The translations under genes and the position numbers were made by a program. 64,000 bases of DNA, taken from positions 212,001 through 276,000 of the forward strand of contig JAQFVV010000520.1 of the NCBI GenBank assembly GCA_028023455.1, given 5' to 3'. The notes under the pieces are model-generated. The model saw nothing but the letters and a program-made list of their open reading frames with translations. It was not told the origin of the DNA and did not search any database. Below, piece by piece: positions 9,396 through 25,165 of this stretch (the stretch's first letter is position 1; every line of letters starts with the position of its first letter). This stretch comes from Epiperipatus broadwayi. Its lineage: Eukaryota; Onychophora; Udeonychophora; Euonychophora; Peripatidae.

Positions 9396-12159
9396 ATTTA
9401 CATCTATAAAACTTTATTTGTAAACATATAAGGAAGTCATTACATAAGTTACAATAAATAGCAACATGTTTTCAACATCAAAAGCGAACAGCAGTCTAGA
9501 ATGATTAGATCAAGACATCACACACATGTGCATAATTGATAGTATTTTTACAGTCTAAAATAACAAATATGCTCAAGGTTTATGCAATCATAAAGATCCT
9601 GGTGTTGAGTCATTTTTATAAACAGAAAGATCTTTTTTTTAAAATTATAGATAGAAAGTAGAACACCTTAAATGCTTCTTCAGATTTTCTAGAAAAAAAT
9701 AATAAAGATAAAAATACTTCTTACTAGTGCTGATTGTTGATAATTTTATAGTTTTTATTATTTATTATTTTATATATGAATGACTAAATTAGGTTAATTA
9801 TAGATGATTTCCTGAAAAAAATCTAAACATGTTTGGAAATCCTCAACCTGATGAAGAATGTCCGTGTTTTTCTTAAAATTATTTACAACTGGGTTTATTT
9901 TTATTTTGAAAAGAAACTCAATAATTAAAGATCTACAATACATTTTTATTGTAGAATAAAAATATCTTTGAGACAAATAAAAAAAATAGTTTGAGCTTCC
10001 AGAAAAATAATGATTGATAGTGTAATGATTATAATAATGTATTTTTATGTATCAGCCTTTGTCATAATGAATGATAATTTAAATTTTATAGAGTGTGAGT
10101 ATGGAATATTACTAAAAGCCTTAATTCACAATATATAAAATAAAAAAATCTCACTTTAAAATATAAGATTTCATGTAAAAAAAAAGAAAACATGTTAACT
10201 AAACAAATAACACCACAAAGGCCTACAGTTAGGGAAATAAAGAAAATGCTGTAATCCTTTTAATAATGTTTATGCAGCCATCTATAGACATTTTTTTTTA
10301 AAAAAGGATAAATTTGTATAGTTTTAAAATAATGATTTTCTTAATTTAAAAAAAAATAAAAAAAGATCAGTATAAGTAAATTGCATCCAAATAGAAGTGT
10401 TTTAGAACTGCCTTCTTCACTTTTATCAATTTATTCCATTATAAATCAGTGTCCACACTATTTGAGATTATTTTGAGAATGCTTTTGGAATAACTAAAAG
10501 CATTATTTTTTTGCAAAATTTATTAAGATTCATGATTTTTTTACACATTATTTGTGTAATAATCAAAAAATTACTTTAAAAAATAGAATGTAATAATTTG
10601 TAGTTTAATATTAACAAAGAAAATCACAATGCTTTGATCAGCCCACCTGATGAAACCCTCCTGATGAAAATTATGGCTAATGTATCACTGTCATTACTGT
10701 GTTAGAATAATTTGACATATTGTAAAAATTAGAAATCAATTTCAATATTTTAAAGTAGAATTTTATAGATTTACCATGGAGTAATATTTTTTTGCATTTT
10801 AAAAGCAAATTTTAAGTAAAAAAGATTTTGTTCATTTTCTGAAGTTATTCTGCTCTGCCATCTTTTCAATGATGAAAGCATCTATTGTTGTCATTATAAT
10901 CTTATTTTCATTAATGTTTTTTTTTCAAAGTTCAAATATGAATTTTTAGAATTTTTTTGTTTGTGTATATTATTACCAAATCAAGTTCAATTTATTGAAT
11001 AGAACAATGGTTTAATATTACAATCAAAAGTTGAAATCTCACAAAAAGTCTCACCGAGAGAACAGTTAAATCCACCCATGCTGAAGTTTTAAACAGAATG
11101 ATGAATATTATTATTAATTATATTGTGAATAAATGGATAATGCATCAAGGAATTAAATTTTTAATGTAAAATGAACTGGATGAATTTATCTTTGAAACAA
11201 ATCTAAAGAAGTCAAGTTAAGTAAAACTAACATGTTTGTTAAAGCTCGAAAACTTTAACAAAAGCTCCTTTATCTAAACAAATATGATCTTGACCTAAAT
11301 AATTTTTAACTGATTGGATCAATGGGATAGCATCTTGACAGCAAATCTTTTTTATAATAAAACATAATGTAAAACTGAGTTGAGTGAACAAAATACTTAT
11401 ACATATGACTTCAATTTAAACAATGATAAGAAACATAATCCCAAAAACCTATAACTTATTAGCAGAATACATTATAAACACTGATAGTTGATTTGCACTT
11501 AGAAATAATACTAGTATGTATCACTACATACAGTATAGGAGAAAAAAAATCCCTATAGATCTTCATAATAGATGATAGAAATTTCAGAAGCTTTTTGAGT
11601 GTATATGGACAGTTAAACATATACTGTATACTTTTTATCACTTTGAAGCTTGAAATTTTTTAAAACTTATTGGGAATACTTATAATAATTTGTTGCTTAA
11701 GATCATATGATTTTATACACTTCTGACCTAGTAGTCAATAAATATATTTATCATTATTTGATGCATCTTAAAAATATATATAACAAAACTAAAAAAAATC
11801 ATTCATTATTTTTTACATGTTTTATGTACATTATTTTCAAGAATAAATACCTAATACTTTGTTATTTTTATTTTTTCAAAACAGAACGATTATTATGATA
11901 ATACACTTTCAGAAAAGTGTTAGTTCTTTTGTTTTTCTTTTATAAAAATTTAGCTTTTAGGAGTACAATTCACATTAACTATTTTAATATTTAGAAAAAC
12001 TATTTATCGATCAATCTGTTATATCTCACCTTGTCTTTAAATAAGAGACTAGTCCAGATTCCATCTTATCTAGATTAAATTGAGCATTCATTGCTATAAA
12101 TCTATGCTTATATAGATATATAGTCAATAGCAAAAATAACCAATTGGTGATTATGTTCA
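9396..12159. other. AT-rich, no gene seen
   Basis: AT-rich sequence without coding, tRNA or transposon signature. A slightly more complex patch at 9470-9610 (GCAACATGTTTTCAACATCA onward) and one near 10620-10720 may be old repeats, but I do not recognise them. Confidence 0.4.
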
Positions 12160-12600
12160 CTGAATCTGAATGTTTCCATTAAGGATGAGGATCTGGCAAT
12201 GAATAGACTGTCTTTGTGAATATAGAGTCAGAGAAGTACTGTCAAAACTGAATGGCAGTATATACATTCTCCAGAGAATTACTGTTATAGAGATGAAAGA
12301 CTGAATACATATTCTCCATACATGTCTTTGAGAACTATTCTCACAGAGCTGTAGGACAAAATCTCCATTCTCCAGATAATACCTATCCAAGCTAAATTTT
12401 GATACAGCAAAGCAAGGCCACATTCAGAACTGGAAGCTTCTAGAACCAAACATTGGCATGAGGCAAGATGTCATAGTACAGCAGGCTGTCAAGATACAGC
12501 TGGAAGTGGCAGGAAACTTGTCAGGGCAATTGCTGTTCTTTTTCCATAGTTCCTCCTAGAACTAGGAGCTATACCTTGCTGATGATAGCAGATATAATAT
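12160..12600. repeat. GC-richer patch with degenerate ~57-bp repeats
   Basis: Composition rises clearly above the flanks. Blocks with ATTCTCCAGAGAATTACTG, ATTCTCCATACATG and ATTCTCCAGATAATACC recur at about 55-60 bp spacing with related text between them (GATGAAAGAC, GCTGTAGGAC). The minus-strand open frame over it follows the repeat. The origin is not recognised. Confidence 0.4.
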
Positions 12601-14439
12601 TGCCATTCTAAAATATATTGTAAATATGAGTGTATATTTGGTTTTCATATTCGTTAATAAATGTATTAGAAACGTATTTGTACATATTTGTATTTACATT
12701 CCTTTGTATTTAAACGAGTCTGTGATTATTAAATCAGTATATAATCCAGATTAAACCCAACACAATAACTTATTTATACATGTGACTTTATTATTAAACT
12801 GTTATATTTCAAAAAAGCAAAATTACAACTCTAATGTAAATATATATTTTCAAAATAACTTGAGTATTACCCATGTAGTATTTTGGTATATGAAAATCAA
12901 AAAGTAATCCCAAATACCATGCATTCATACTAACTGATAAAAATATCCACTTACTTACCTAGTATTTATTAAAATTATAAATATTATTTATGTAATTATA
13001 TAAAATGTTTTGTAATCAATATTTATTTTATGTTCTTTATAATATGCCAGTAAAGCACTGAAATCTATATGCTAAGCCATTTGATATTAAGAAAATTGTT
13101 TAGATAAATATTATTTTGATCTTTTTATTGTTTAGCATTAATTATCATTAGTTAAATCAATAGAGAAATTTAATTTTATGTTTCAAGAGCAATTATCTAT
13201 TTAGAAACTTATTGTTACTTTTCTTTTACTAGTTTTTCTTTCTTTCTTTTAATAGCTTATCTCCCTTTCCTATATAATGCATCCCATAATCAATCATATG
13301 GAATTTTTTAGACTGCATAGGTATAACAAAATATAAAGAATCCTATAAAAATCCCAATAGAAGATACAAGCACTAATGGCTTTATTATGTCATTCAATTC
13401 GATTATTGTATTGATAGATTTGAGTGTTGTTAATTGTGTGAATCATGTTTTTTGTTGTTCACATTTTATAGGTCAGTGGCTGTTCTATTCCATTTCATGT
13501 ATAAAGCAGACATGTGAGACAGCTATGGACTGTTCTAAACCTATTGATGAGTCTTCAGTAATGCTTAGGAAAATCAAATATATCTTGCTTTAGTATGGGA
13601 TCTGAAAAAGAAATTTGTTTGGAATCTCATAATAAAACCATTTTTATGCTAGAATTTTTTGCAGAATCTTGGTTGAGCAGATTCTGAGATTAAGCTTGAA
13701 AATAAAGATGATCTGTAGACAAATTAATGAATAGAAAATTTTTATGGTTATGTATTATATCCATTTTAAATCATCAAATAAAAGATGAAGATATATTGTC
13801 TTCAAATAAAAGATGATAAAAAGTTTATTATTAATTCATACATAAAACCATCTCCACAAAGACTTTCCAATCACATGATTAAAATTAAGCAAATCTAATA
13901 TCTGCCAATAGAAGAAAAACCTACATCACATTTTAAAATGTGCAAAATTTTGAAATCTGGATGGCAGATATCAAATGTAAGTATCTTTCAAACAAGATTA
14001 AGATAACCCACTATACCATGATGATGGTTTTCATGTTCAAGCAATATTGGTAACTGATTGTTTATAATTCAATGGGCATTACAATAACTTTAAAAAACAA
14101 TGATGATGAATGTTTCAGATTATATTAAATACTTTCAGTCAAAAATTATGCACATAGCAATCATTAATACAAATAATGTCTCATAATGAACACATACAGA
14201 AAATAATTTCTTCTTCGAAGAAGTTAAGAACTTTAGATGTATTAAATAAGGATTCCACAGTTTTTTTTAATCTAATGATTTTTTAGGTTCTATTTGCTAT
14301 CAAAGAAAGAAATATTGCAATGCCTTGAAGCCTGTATCAAATATTTAGTCAAAGTTAATGTTACTTTGAAGTGGTAATAATCTGTATTAATTTCAGGCAG
14401 AAATTACTAAAAATTACCCAATCTCTCAGTGAATAATTC
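12601..14439. other. AT-rich, no gene seen
   Basis: AT-rich sequence. There are small inverted repeats, for example CACATTTTAAAATGTG near 13928 and ATATCTGCC with GGCAGATAT at about 13899 and 13964. No gene or recognised transposon. Confidence 0.45.
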
Positions 14440-16050
14440 CATAATATATCATCACCATCAACAACTACTATCAATCCATTGCAGAATAAAATCTCTCTAG
14501 GTTCAATCCATCTTCTCTGATCTCTAGCCTCTCTTCTTCACATCACCTCCACACTGTATTTTATTTATCCATCTCATATGCTGTCTCTTTCTGGATCTTT
14601 TACAATCTCTTGGAATCCAATTTAAGATTTCAATTATCCATCTATTATCATCTTTTTTAGCAATATATTCAGCCCACCTCTATTTCTGTCTTTTAATTCT
14701 TGTCATGATGTCAGTAATACCAGTTTGGTCTTTTACCAATGTATTGCACTTTTTATCTCTTCTTGTTACTCCTAACATGCATCTCTCCATACTTCTTTGA
14801 GTGATCTGAAGTATTTATATTGCTCTTCTATTAAGTGTCCAAGTCTCAGATTTATAAGTAACAGCTGATAAAACACATTTATTAGAAATCTTACTTTTCA
14901 AACACATAGGCATATTTCCTTTTAATATTAAGATATTTTTACCAAAAGCACTTCAACTAAGTTTAATTCTATAAATAATTTCTTACATTGTGTTTACATA
15001 TGTAACTTCTTCTAACTCTATCATAATCAATCATTATTTTTATTTTTTGAGAAAATCTATTGAGCATTACTTTAGCATTTTTAACATTTACTTTTAGTAA
15101 AACAACCTCATCATCTTCAAAATCTAAATATCTTAAATAATCTCCATTTACTTTTACTCCTTTAGCTTCTCATTTTAATCCATAAAATACTTCTTGAAGC
15201 ACTGCTGCAAAAAGTTTTGGAGATATGTAGTCAGCCCATCTTACACTTTTTTCAATGTTAACCTTTGTAGCATCATTAAGTAATCTAATTGTTGCTATGC
15301 ATTTTTATAAATATTCTTCAGAATATGACAATATCTTGGGTCTTTACCTTGATGATCCAATGCTTTAATCACTGAAGAAATGCTTATACTATCAAAAGCC
15401 TTTTCATAATCTACAAATGCAAAGCATAGTGGAAATTCATATTCATTGATCTTTCTATAACTTCTCTCAAGATTTGTTATTTTGGTTGATTGAAATCCAG
15501 TGTTCTCTGTAGATGAGTTGTAATTATCTTGGGTAAAAATTTTGTATAAAACTGATAGGTCTGTAATTTCTCATATTTCTTTATTGACTTTTTTAAATAT
15601 TAATATTAATAGTGCATTCTTCCAATCATCTGGTATATCTTTATTATTTAGACATTTGGTATATAACTTTGACAAAACATTTTTTATTTCTTCATCCACT
15701 TCTTTTAATATGTGGATTATAATTCCATTACCTGGAGCTTTTTCCTTTTTTATAAATTTAGTTGCATGTCTCACTTCTTCCTTTAAAATCCTGGGCAATT
15801 CAGAAGATATAATAGATATAGGAGGTACTTGTTCTTTATTACTATATAATTTTTGATATAACTCTTCTATCCATTTCATGATGTCATCTCTCTTTTTAGT
15901 AATAGTTCCATTTTTTTTCTTTTATTGCAGATATAAGTTCCCTACCAACATCAAATCATGAGACTTTTATTCTCTTTTATAGCTTCCTTTGCTAGTTCGC
16001 AATTATACTTTCATATCTCATTATATTTTTTTCCTAATAGATGTTTTTTC
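14440..16050 (-). pseudogene. RTE-type LINE ORF2 remnant (reverse transcriptase)
   Basis: Read on the minus strand, this is a decayed RT ORF of the RTE/BovB type. In order from about 16050 down it shows KKEKAPGNGIIIHILKE and YTKCLNNKDIPDDWKNALLI (RT domain start), FVDYEKAFDS (motif A), LDFEDDEVVLL (motif C) and then ETWTLNRR, QTGITDIMTRIKR and AEYIAKKDDNRW, the usual C-terminal tail. The longest open piece is 15571-15879 (102 aa). Motif C reads FEDD where this family normally has FADD or YADD, a damaged active site. Stops and frameshifts occur throughout. The upstream endonuclease domain is not visible, so it is a 5'-truncated dead copy. Confidence 0.85.
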
Positions 16051-16802
16051 TATAATATATAAATGTAAATGTATGTGAATTTTAAAAAGTAAAAATTATT
16101 TAAATTATCAAACTTTCCAACAACGTATGCATTATATTAAATAAATATTTTTAAATAACAATTTTTAAAAAATATGAAATAGCCGAAAAAGTAATTTGTT
16201 GGGAAATGTTTATTTAGAAATATACATTAATTAATTATCATAATAATTATGCATAACATTTTAATTTTTTACAACTTCCTATAGTTTTTTTATTTTGTTA
16301 TTATTATTATAATTTTTCTTCTCTTTTGCAGCGAGCATGTTTATTTTATACATCTGTTCATATATAATAAAGACAAACTATTTTATTAATGTTTCTATAT
16401 CAAGATGTTTTGTATTTAATTTTCATGTTGATGTTATATACGTAAAAAAAAAAAAAAGTTTATATATGCATATTTACCATTTATAGCGCTTGTAACATTC
16501 ATTCTTTTATTACTGTATATACCAAAATTAAAAATATTTTTTTTAAAAAATGGTACTTAAATAATTTATATCAATCATTTATTTTTAACATTTTAAGTGC
16601 AAAGAAAAATTAACTCGCATATGGATATATAATAAACGTTTGCGCTAAAGAAGGAAATAATCAGAAGTTGAAACTGTTTGCGCTCAGCGCTTTCAATATA
16701 TCATTTTATACGGCAAATACTTATGCCCAAGTAACACCCACTAATCTACAATATAGAAACAGATTGGAAACTATATACTATGTTGTTGTTTTTTCATATG
16801 TC
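16051..16802. other. AT-rich, no gene seen
   Basis: AT-rich with homopolymers. From about 16660 complexity rises toward the tRNA-like segment, so this may be part of the same SINE, but its ends are not clear. Confidence 0.4.
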
Positions 16803-16891
16803 ATAGCATCGGCCAGGAGGCGAACCCGCAACAACCATCTGCAACCAACTGCTTGCTTGCAAAGCAGCTCGCTGACCTCTCGGCTATCAAC
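16803..16891 (-). repeat. tRNA-like (type II) SINE head or tRNA pseudogene
   Basis: The minus strand contains GATAGCCGAGAGGTCAGCG, a good Pol III A-box with D-arm. An anticodon-arm-like CTGCTTTGCAAGCAAGCAG and a long variable region follow, then GCGGGTTCGCCTCC, a B-box. The long variable arm and the GCCGAG pattern resemble Leu/Ser tRNAs. The acceptor ends do not pair well, so I call it a tRNA-derived SINE head or pseudogene, not a working tRNA. Confidence 0.6.
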
Positions 16892-17339
16892 ATGTTATTT
16901 TTTAATACAATTTTTTCAACATTTTGCAAATTAGTAATATTTATAGGAATACTATAACTTTAGACAGATTAAAAATTGCATTACAATATCTATAATATTT
17001 AGTATAAATGAAATCAATAATCGAATGGTTTATTGCTTAAAAGGTCATAAAAATATTGCGCATTGAATTACATATTCGGCTAGGATCCATGAATTTTAAA
17101 CTCTGACGCCCACCAATTTACCACTGACCTAAGTCATATAGAGCATATATAAATAATGAAATGTCTTCATTGCTTGGAGTTCATAAAAGTAATTTGAAAC
17201 TGATCAGAGTATGATTTATCGACCTTAATCTCCAATGTCTGCCATTCTTCCACTGCACCAAACCATGCAAGGCAATGTTACTACTGCTTCTACTACTATT
17301 ACTACTACTATTACTATTATTATTGTGTGTTTAAAAGTC
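16892..17339. other. Possible SINE body and spacer
   Basis: A patch at 17070-17150 (minus strand: CTTAGGTCAGTGGTAAATTG ... GGATCCTAGCCG) faintly resembles another decayed tRNA-like sequence. The rest is AT-rich, ending in TACTAC/TTACTATTA simple repeats. Confidence 0.3.
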
Positions 17340-18628
<1,289 letters not shown>

Positions 18629-18970
18629 TTTTTTTTTCATCATCTGTTCATTGCTTTCAGACTGCTTAAAGGCACTTTCAGTATTGTGATAATGAAGATC
18701 ATCTATCTTGCTGTTAATTATACTTGTTTCTATTTTTTTTTATCTGATAACCATGTTTATGATGCTAACATATTGAAAGTGTTCTTGTTTTATTTAACTT
18801 TGTTTTTTATTCTCTATTACAGAGTTTTAACATTATTTATAATAATAACAGAAGTTCAATTTTATATATAAGGTATACAATAATAGTATCAACTTAATAA
18901 AAAAAAATTTATGTAACATGTATCTTTACATCACATGACCACCACTTCTTATGCTTGTGTATAACTGTTT
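18629..18970. other. AT-rich, no gene seen
   Basis: T-rich sequence with a 105-codon chance frame of low complexity starting in the preceding repeat. Nothing recognised. Confidence 0.45.
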
Positions 18971-19645
18971 TAAAACAGTCAAAACTCACTATACATATTG
19001 CCACACACAGCAAGCTAGAGTAATCAATGGATGCCAGAAGGCTTGTGCATAAAATCCCCATCTAGCGCCTACTCATCCAATACCCCCAGACTAGTTTCTG
19101 GCTTGTGGCCTTTGTCAGTGAGGAGCCTTGGATCAGAGAGCACTGCACCTAGATCTTAGGATCTAATCCAACCCTCCAGCAGCCACCTTTTATCTCCACT
19201 TAACTACAAAACTATGAGTCTGAAATTCCAAACACCTTAATGCTTTCAATCCAAGCCCAGTGTCTTTGGTTCTTTAATAATCATAGCCACCGCTAGCCTA
19301 TTAGGCAAAATGTATGGGTACTGAACTGAGTTCAAACCCATATGACTATATAAGCTAATGAGCTTAGATTGAAAACATTAATGTGTTTTTAATTTAAGAC
19401 TCATAGTTTTTTAGTTGTGGAGATAAAAGGTGGCTGCTGGAGGGTTGCATTAGATCCTAAGATCTAGTTACAGTGCTCTCAGAACCAAGGCTCCTCACTG
19501 ATGAAGGCCACAGGCCAGAGACTAGTCTGGGGATATTGGATGAGTAGGCACTAGATGGGGATTTTATGCACAAGCCTTCTGGCATCCGTTAATTACTCTA
19601 GCTTGCTGCATGTGGCAATACGTATAGTGAATTTTGCCTGTTTTA
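18971..19645. mobile_element. Large foldback (inverted-repeat) element, second copy type
   Basis: The left end TAAAACAGTCAAAACTCAC (18971) pairs with the right end GTGAATTTTGCCTGTTTTA (19645). Pairing continues through about 300 bp per arm, for example CTAGTTTCTGGC with CCAGAGACTAG and CAGTGAGGAGCC with GGCTCCTCACTG. The centre contains GAACTGAGTTC. The arms share the CAGACTRGTTTCTG...CAGTGAGG order and the GAACTNAGTT motif with the element at 3667. No coding content, so it is non-autonomous. Confidence 0.88.
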
Positions 19646-19660
19646 TGTATCTTTATATTC

Positions 19661-19665
19661 TTATA

Positions 19666-19727
<62 letters not shown>
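19661..19727. repeat. (TA)n microsatellite
   Basis: Nearly pure TA dinucleotide run of about 67 bp directly 3' of the foldback. Confidence 0.95.
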
Positions 19728-19729
<2 letters not shown>

Positions 19730-19897
19730 TCCATCATTATATATTATTCATATGTTCTTAGACCAAAGTGTTTTTACATTCTAAATTTCTTGATTTTCTT
19801 TTAAATCTATCAAGTAACTTTTTAAAAATTATCTATTTTCTTTATATTTAAATAATAAGTGTAAGAATACTCAAGGTTAAATGGGTTTGTAAGTAAT

Positions 19898-20089
19898 CAT
19901 TAAAACCAGTAAACTCTTAGACAATCCCAATAGCAATAACAATCAACAATTTTAAACTGTTGTCAAGACAGCTTCCTTTATTCCATTTTTATTCCACTTT
20001 AATTGTTAAAAGGAAGTTCCCTTGACAACAGTTTGAAATTGTTGGTTGTTATTGATATTGGGATTGTCTAAATGTTGACTGGTTTTAAT
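19898..20089. mobile_element. Hairpin MITE of about 190 bp
   Basis: ATTAAAACCAGT at the left pairs with ACTGGTTTTAAT at the right. GACAATCCCAATAGCAATAA pairs with the matching right arm, and GTTGTCAAG pairs with CTTGACAAC. The spacer near 19985-20010 is AT-rich. Related half-copies lie at 8655-8920 and 9310-9395. Confidence 0.85.
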
Positions 20090-22718
20090 GGTTTCTTTAT
20101 ATTATAGCTACAACAAATTCAATGCAGCTCAGATTGATTATATAACAATGCAGCAGCCGAGAGAAAATGTTTAATAAAAATTCACATGAACTGATTATTA
20201 AATGTGCAATTGCCAAATGCATATCATGTAAGAAATAAAAAGTGTTAACTGCCCAAAGATTAAAAGAAAAATTAATTCATGCACATTATTAAAGATTATT
20301 AAGTATTATTTGGTAATATGTCAGAAACCAAATGATAATAACATTATAAAGAAAATTTTGAACTCTGTAGTTTAAGGAAATTAAAGCCTTCAAACCTTAT
20401 TTAATCTGTCTTTCAAATAGAAGTTTTAATTAAACAATTTATCCATTTTTATAGAAAATCTGATGGTGGATTTGAAAATAATATTAAAATGTTAAAATTG
20501 ATATTTTAGAAGTTATAATTAAACATTTAAAAGTTGGCAATGAAATTTCCTTCTTTCTATATAATGAAATGTAAATAAAAAAGATAGAAGATAAAAACTT
20601 TTTTTTCCTGCTTTTATTTATTAAAAACATAATATAATGTACATAAAATTTGTGTACATAACATGTTTTGAAAAGAGTAAACAGGGTGTTTTTCAAAAAG
20701 TATATTGTTGCAATTATGCAAAGCTCATGTATTCTCTAGCTGGTGGCAAATATGTTGTTTGAATGACATCAATTAGATCTAAATAGGTCTGAAACAAGAA
20801 ACTAGGCATGCTTTGCATTAGAGTGTGTTTTATTATTGAAGCCATGTTGATATGATCTATACTGAAGAAAGAAACAACCATTGATTACCACTCTTACTTT
20901 ACTATAAGCTTATTTTATTGATTGTTTTTTGAAGTATTTTTCAATATTCCAGTTACAACAATCAGTATGATGATTTTATTTAGAAGAAATCTATCTACCA
21001 TGTGTGGGTAGATAAGCAAAAATCACCTAGTCAAAATGCCTGGAAAATGCAGTTGAATCCAGAAATTAGTGCTGAAGTTTAAAAAATCAGCATGTAGAAT
21101 ATCTCTTTAATGTTGAGAAGGAAGAAATGGATAGTGATCTCTAAATTACCCAAGACCTACAGATAGTATACCTCATAGGACATCACCAATGCTGCCAAAT
21201 TTATTAATATCACCAGTATTTAAGGTGAAGATCATCATCGGAAAAATTAAGGAAGACAACAGTAAAATAATAAAAAAATGGTATCTGTAAAAGCCATGAT
21301 TAGTGACCATTTCAATATTTAATGTGGTAAAATCTTATTAGAAATACTATAACGCCTTAAACTCTTAAACTTAAAATATCTTCTGTTACTATAATATTAA
21401 ATATTTCTGTGTATGTGTTGATAGTTATGAGTATATATGCAATAGTTTTATTTATTCATTATTAATAAATTGTTATTTTTCTTTTTTATTAATCCATTTA
21501 GCTTGTGTTTGTAACTCAATTCAAATATATGATTTTTACACCCATATGCTAGTTAACATCAACAGCCCTGAGAAATCATACAATCCACTGTGTGTGTGGG
21601 GGAGGGGGGGAATGGTAGGATGGCGGTGATAATTGATGATGATCATTCGTTTAAATTTTTTTTTTTTTAAATAAACTTTTTTTAGGAGATTTTGGGCCTT
21701 TGACTTTCTTTTTATTGAAACTGAAAACAAATAAAATACTTTTGGGGGAATACGTGTATTTTTAAATTATAAATCACCATCATCATTGGTTAATATTATT
21801 ATATATTTGACTTAAAAAATTTTATTTGAATTTTATTAACCATTTAACTTATTTTTTACTTCAGCCTTTAGTATCTTGAAGATCAATATATATATTTGGT
21901 ATTCAGGTTCAATCCCGTCTAACTGTTATAAAAATCCATACTGTGAAAATTTACCATTGCAATATATTTACTTTTATTTTTAATTATTTATAATTATTCT
22001 CCTATAATTGTTTATATACATGTGGGTAATGACTATATCATATAACGACCGGCGGGGGGTAAAATTAAATCATTTATGTTGTCATGGCAGGTGCAACATT
22101 TTTTTCCAATATATTCCACTATAGTCAAGAATAAAGTTTGAGTGATAAAGAAAAAATATCTAATTAGTTTTTATTTTATTGTTGTTAGACTTGTCGATCC
22201 TGGTGAAATAAAGTAGGCTTGTTAAATCTGCTTTTATCATTTCGCTTATTTAAGTATACAATATATATATATATATAAACCAAAGTTAATGCCTAACTCG
22301 TTTAAGATTAGAACAGAATGGAAAACATTGCAAAATGAATCAAGGAATAAATCTACGTATTATAAAAAAAAAAAATTGTAACTAGAAGTCAAATTACCAG
22401 TAATTCTATTGGATTTAAATCTGTATTAATATTTGCTTACTGATTAAATGTATGCTTTTAAAATATGTATCTTCATAAATATAAATTTAGTTTGGGTAAA
22501 TCTTTACTAATTTTTTAAAAAAACTCAAAGCTATTAGATTGTATTTTAAATTTATATGATGGATTATTCCCAGCATGGAACAGAATTATACATTTTTTTA
22601 AAAAAAAAAAAACTTTATTCATATCTTTACAAACACAATTAGCTGTTAGTAATAGCATAAAGATTAGTATAAAACACTATGTTTCAAGTGCTATCCATGT
22701 CCTTTTCTTTTTAGAAGT
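20090..22718. other. Mixed AT-rich sequence, no gene seen
   Basis: Moderately complex patches occur at 20700-21300 (for example AGGCATGCTTTGCATTAGAG) and 21540-21640 with a G-rich run, probably old repeats I cannot name. No coding frame is convincing. (AT)n near 22260-22278. Confidence 0.4.
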
Positions 22719-22813
22719 TGCTAGTCTGACCAGTGTCCTAGCATAGAAATTGAACCAGTAATCTTTAGATTTGAGGATATAAACTTATGTAATGCTCTAA
22801 CCAATTAGACTAC
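22719..22813 (-). repeat. tRNA-like SINE head or tRNA pseudogene
   Basis: The minus strand reads TAGTCTAATTGGTTAGAGCA (22813 downward), a clear A-box/D-arm. About 40 nt later comes GGTTCAATTTCTA (22757-22745), a B-box. The A-to-B spacing is wide and the acceptor stem is not intact, so it is a decayed tRNA-derived sequence, probably a SINE promoter. Confidence 0.55.
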
Positions 22814-24208
<1,395 letters not shown>

Positions 24209-24493
24209 TATCACATATGAAACCATTTTTGTAAAGGTTGGTTATTAAACAGAAATATTAAAAAAAAACTTTAAGCAAATAATAATAAAAAATATAGTAT
24301 AATATATATGTTTACTAGAGTGACAGATAAAATAAAGAAAATCTGCAATTAATAAAACATCAATAAACCTCTCTAATACTATGGATCACTATGAGAAATT
24401 CCAATCTATGCAAAAATCAGATTTAAAAATTTGTTAAGCAGTAAATGCATCTATGAAATTCACAAATGTAGAAGAACATATATTATTAAAATT
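24209..24493. other. AT-rich spacer
   Basis: No feature recognised. Confidence 0.45.
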
Positions 24494-24682
24494 ATAATAT
24501 TAATATCATCTATGTTCCCTATTACTTTTTGCAATGCTTTTTTACATTGTCCCAGAAATTTTCTTCAGATCTTCATAACTTTGTTCTGAAAAAAATTGCT
24601 GGTGCAAACAAAACTGTCAATAGTGGGTTGTAAAAAAGCATTGTAAAAAAGTAATAAAGAAAGTAGATGATATTAATATTAT
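24494..24682. mobile_element. Hairpin MITE of about 190 bp
   Basis: ATAATATTAATATCATCT (24494) pairs with AGATGATATTAATATTAT (ending 24682). Inside, TTACTTTTTGCAATGCTTTT pairs with AAAGCATTGTAAAAAAGTAA and the centre is unpaired. No coding content. Confidence 0.85.
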
Positions 24683-24972
24683 ATGGATTTGGCAATGCAA
24701 TAAGAAAGATAAAATTATTAAAATTGGTCATTCCATTGAAAAATACTTAAAGAACACATATTAATTTAAAAACATGTCAAGTCTGTAAAAATAGCAGACT
24801 TGCATATATCAATGAGTATATGTTTAATTAAAAACATAAGAATATTAGGCAGAGAGAAACAAGTAAAAAGAAAAATAAGACATTCATATGAGAATTGAAG
24901 ACATTTCCATAAAACAACTTAGTATAATATTCCATATTATTTGGAAATTGTCATTAGCATTGCTCTTAAAAG

Positions 24973-25077
<105 letters not shown>

Positions 25078-25099
25078 ATTACAATCATAAAGCTAAACT

Positions 25100-25121
25100 A
25101 GTCTTCAAGAATTATATATAT

Positions 25122-25152
<31 letters not shown>

Positions 25153-25165
25153 ATTCTTGAAGACT
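25100..25165. repeat. 14-bp perfect inverted repeat enclosing (TA)n(GA)n
   Basis: AGTCTTCAAGAATT (25100-25113) and AATTCTTGAAGACT (25152-25165) are exact reverse complements. Everything between them is TA and GA dinucleotide repeat. Confidence 0.9.

Noticed and set aside
9396-12159. Hidden genes among several 60-70 codon frames
   Set aside because: All are AT-driven, low-complexity and without motifs or conserved neighbours.
15542-15856. Plus-strand 104-codon frame
   Set aside because: Antisense of the LINE reverse transcriptase on the minus strand, which has the conserved motifs.
16668-16934. 88-codon open frame
   Set aside because: It crosses the tRNA-like SINE head; composition and context do not support a protein.
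21906-21916. GGTTCAATCCCG, a B-box-like sequence
   Set aside because: No A-box at a proper distance and no cloverleaf, so not called a tRNA or SINE.
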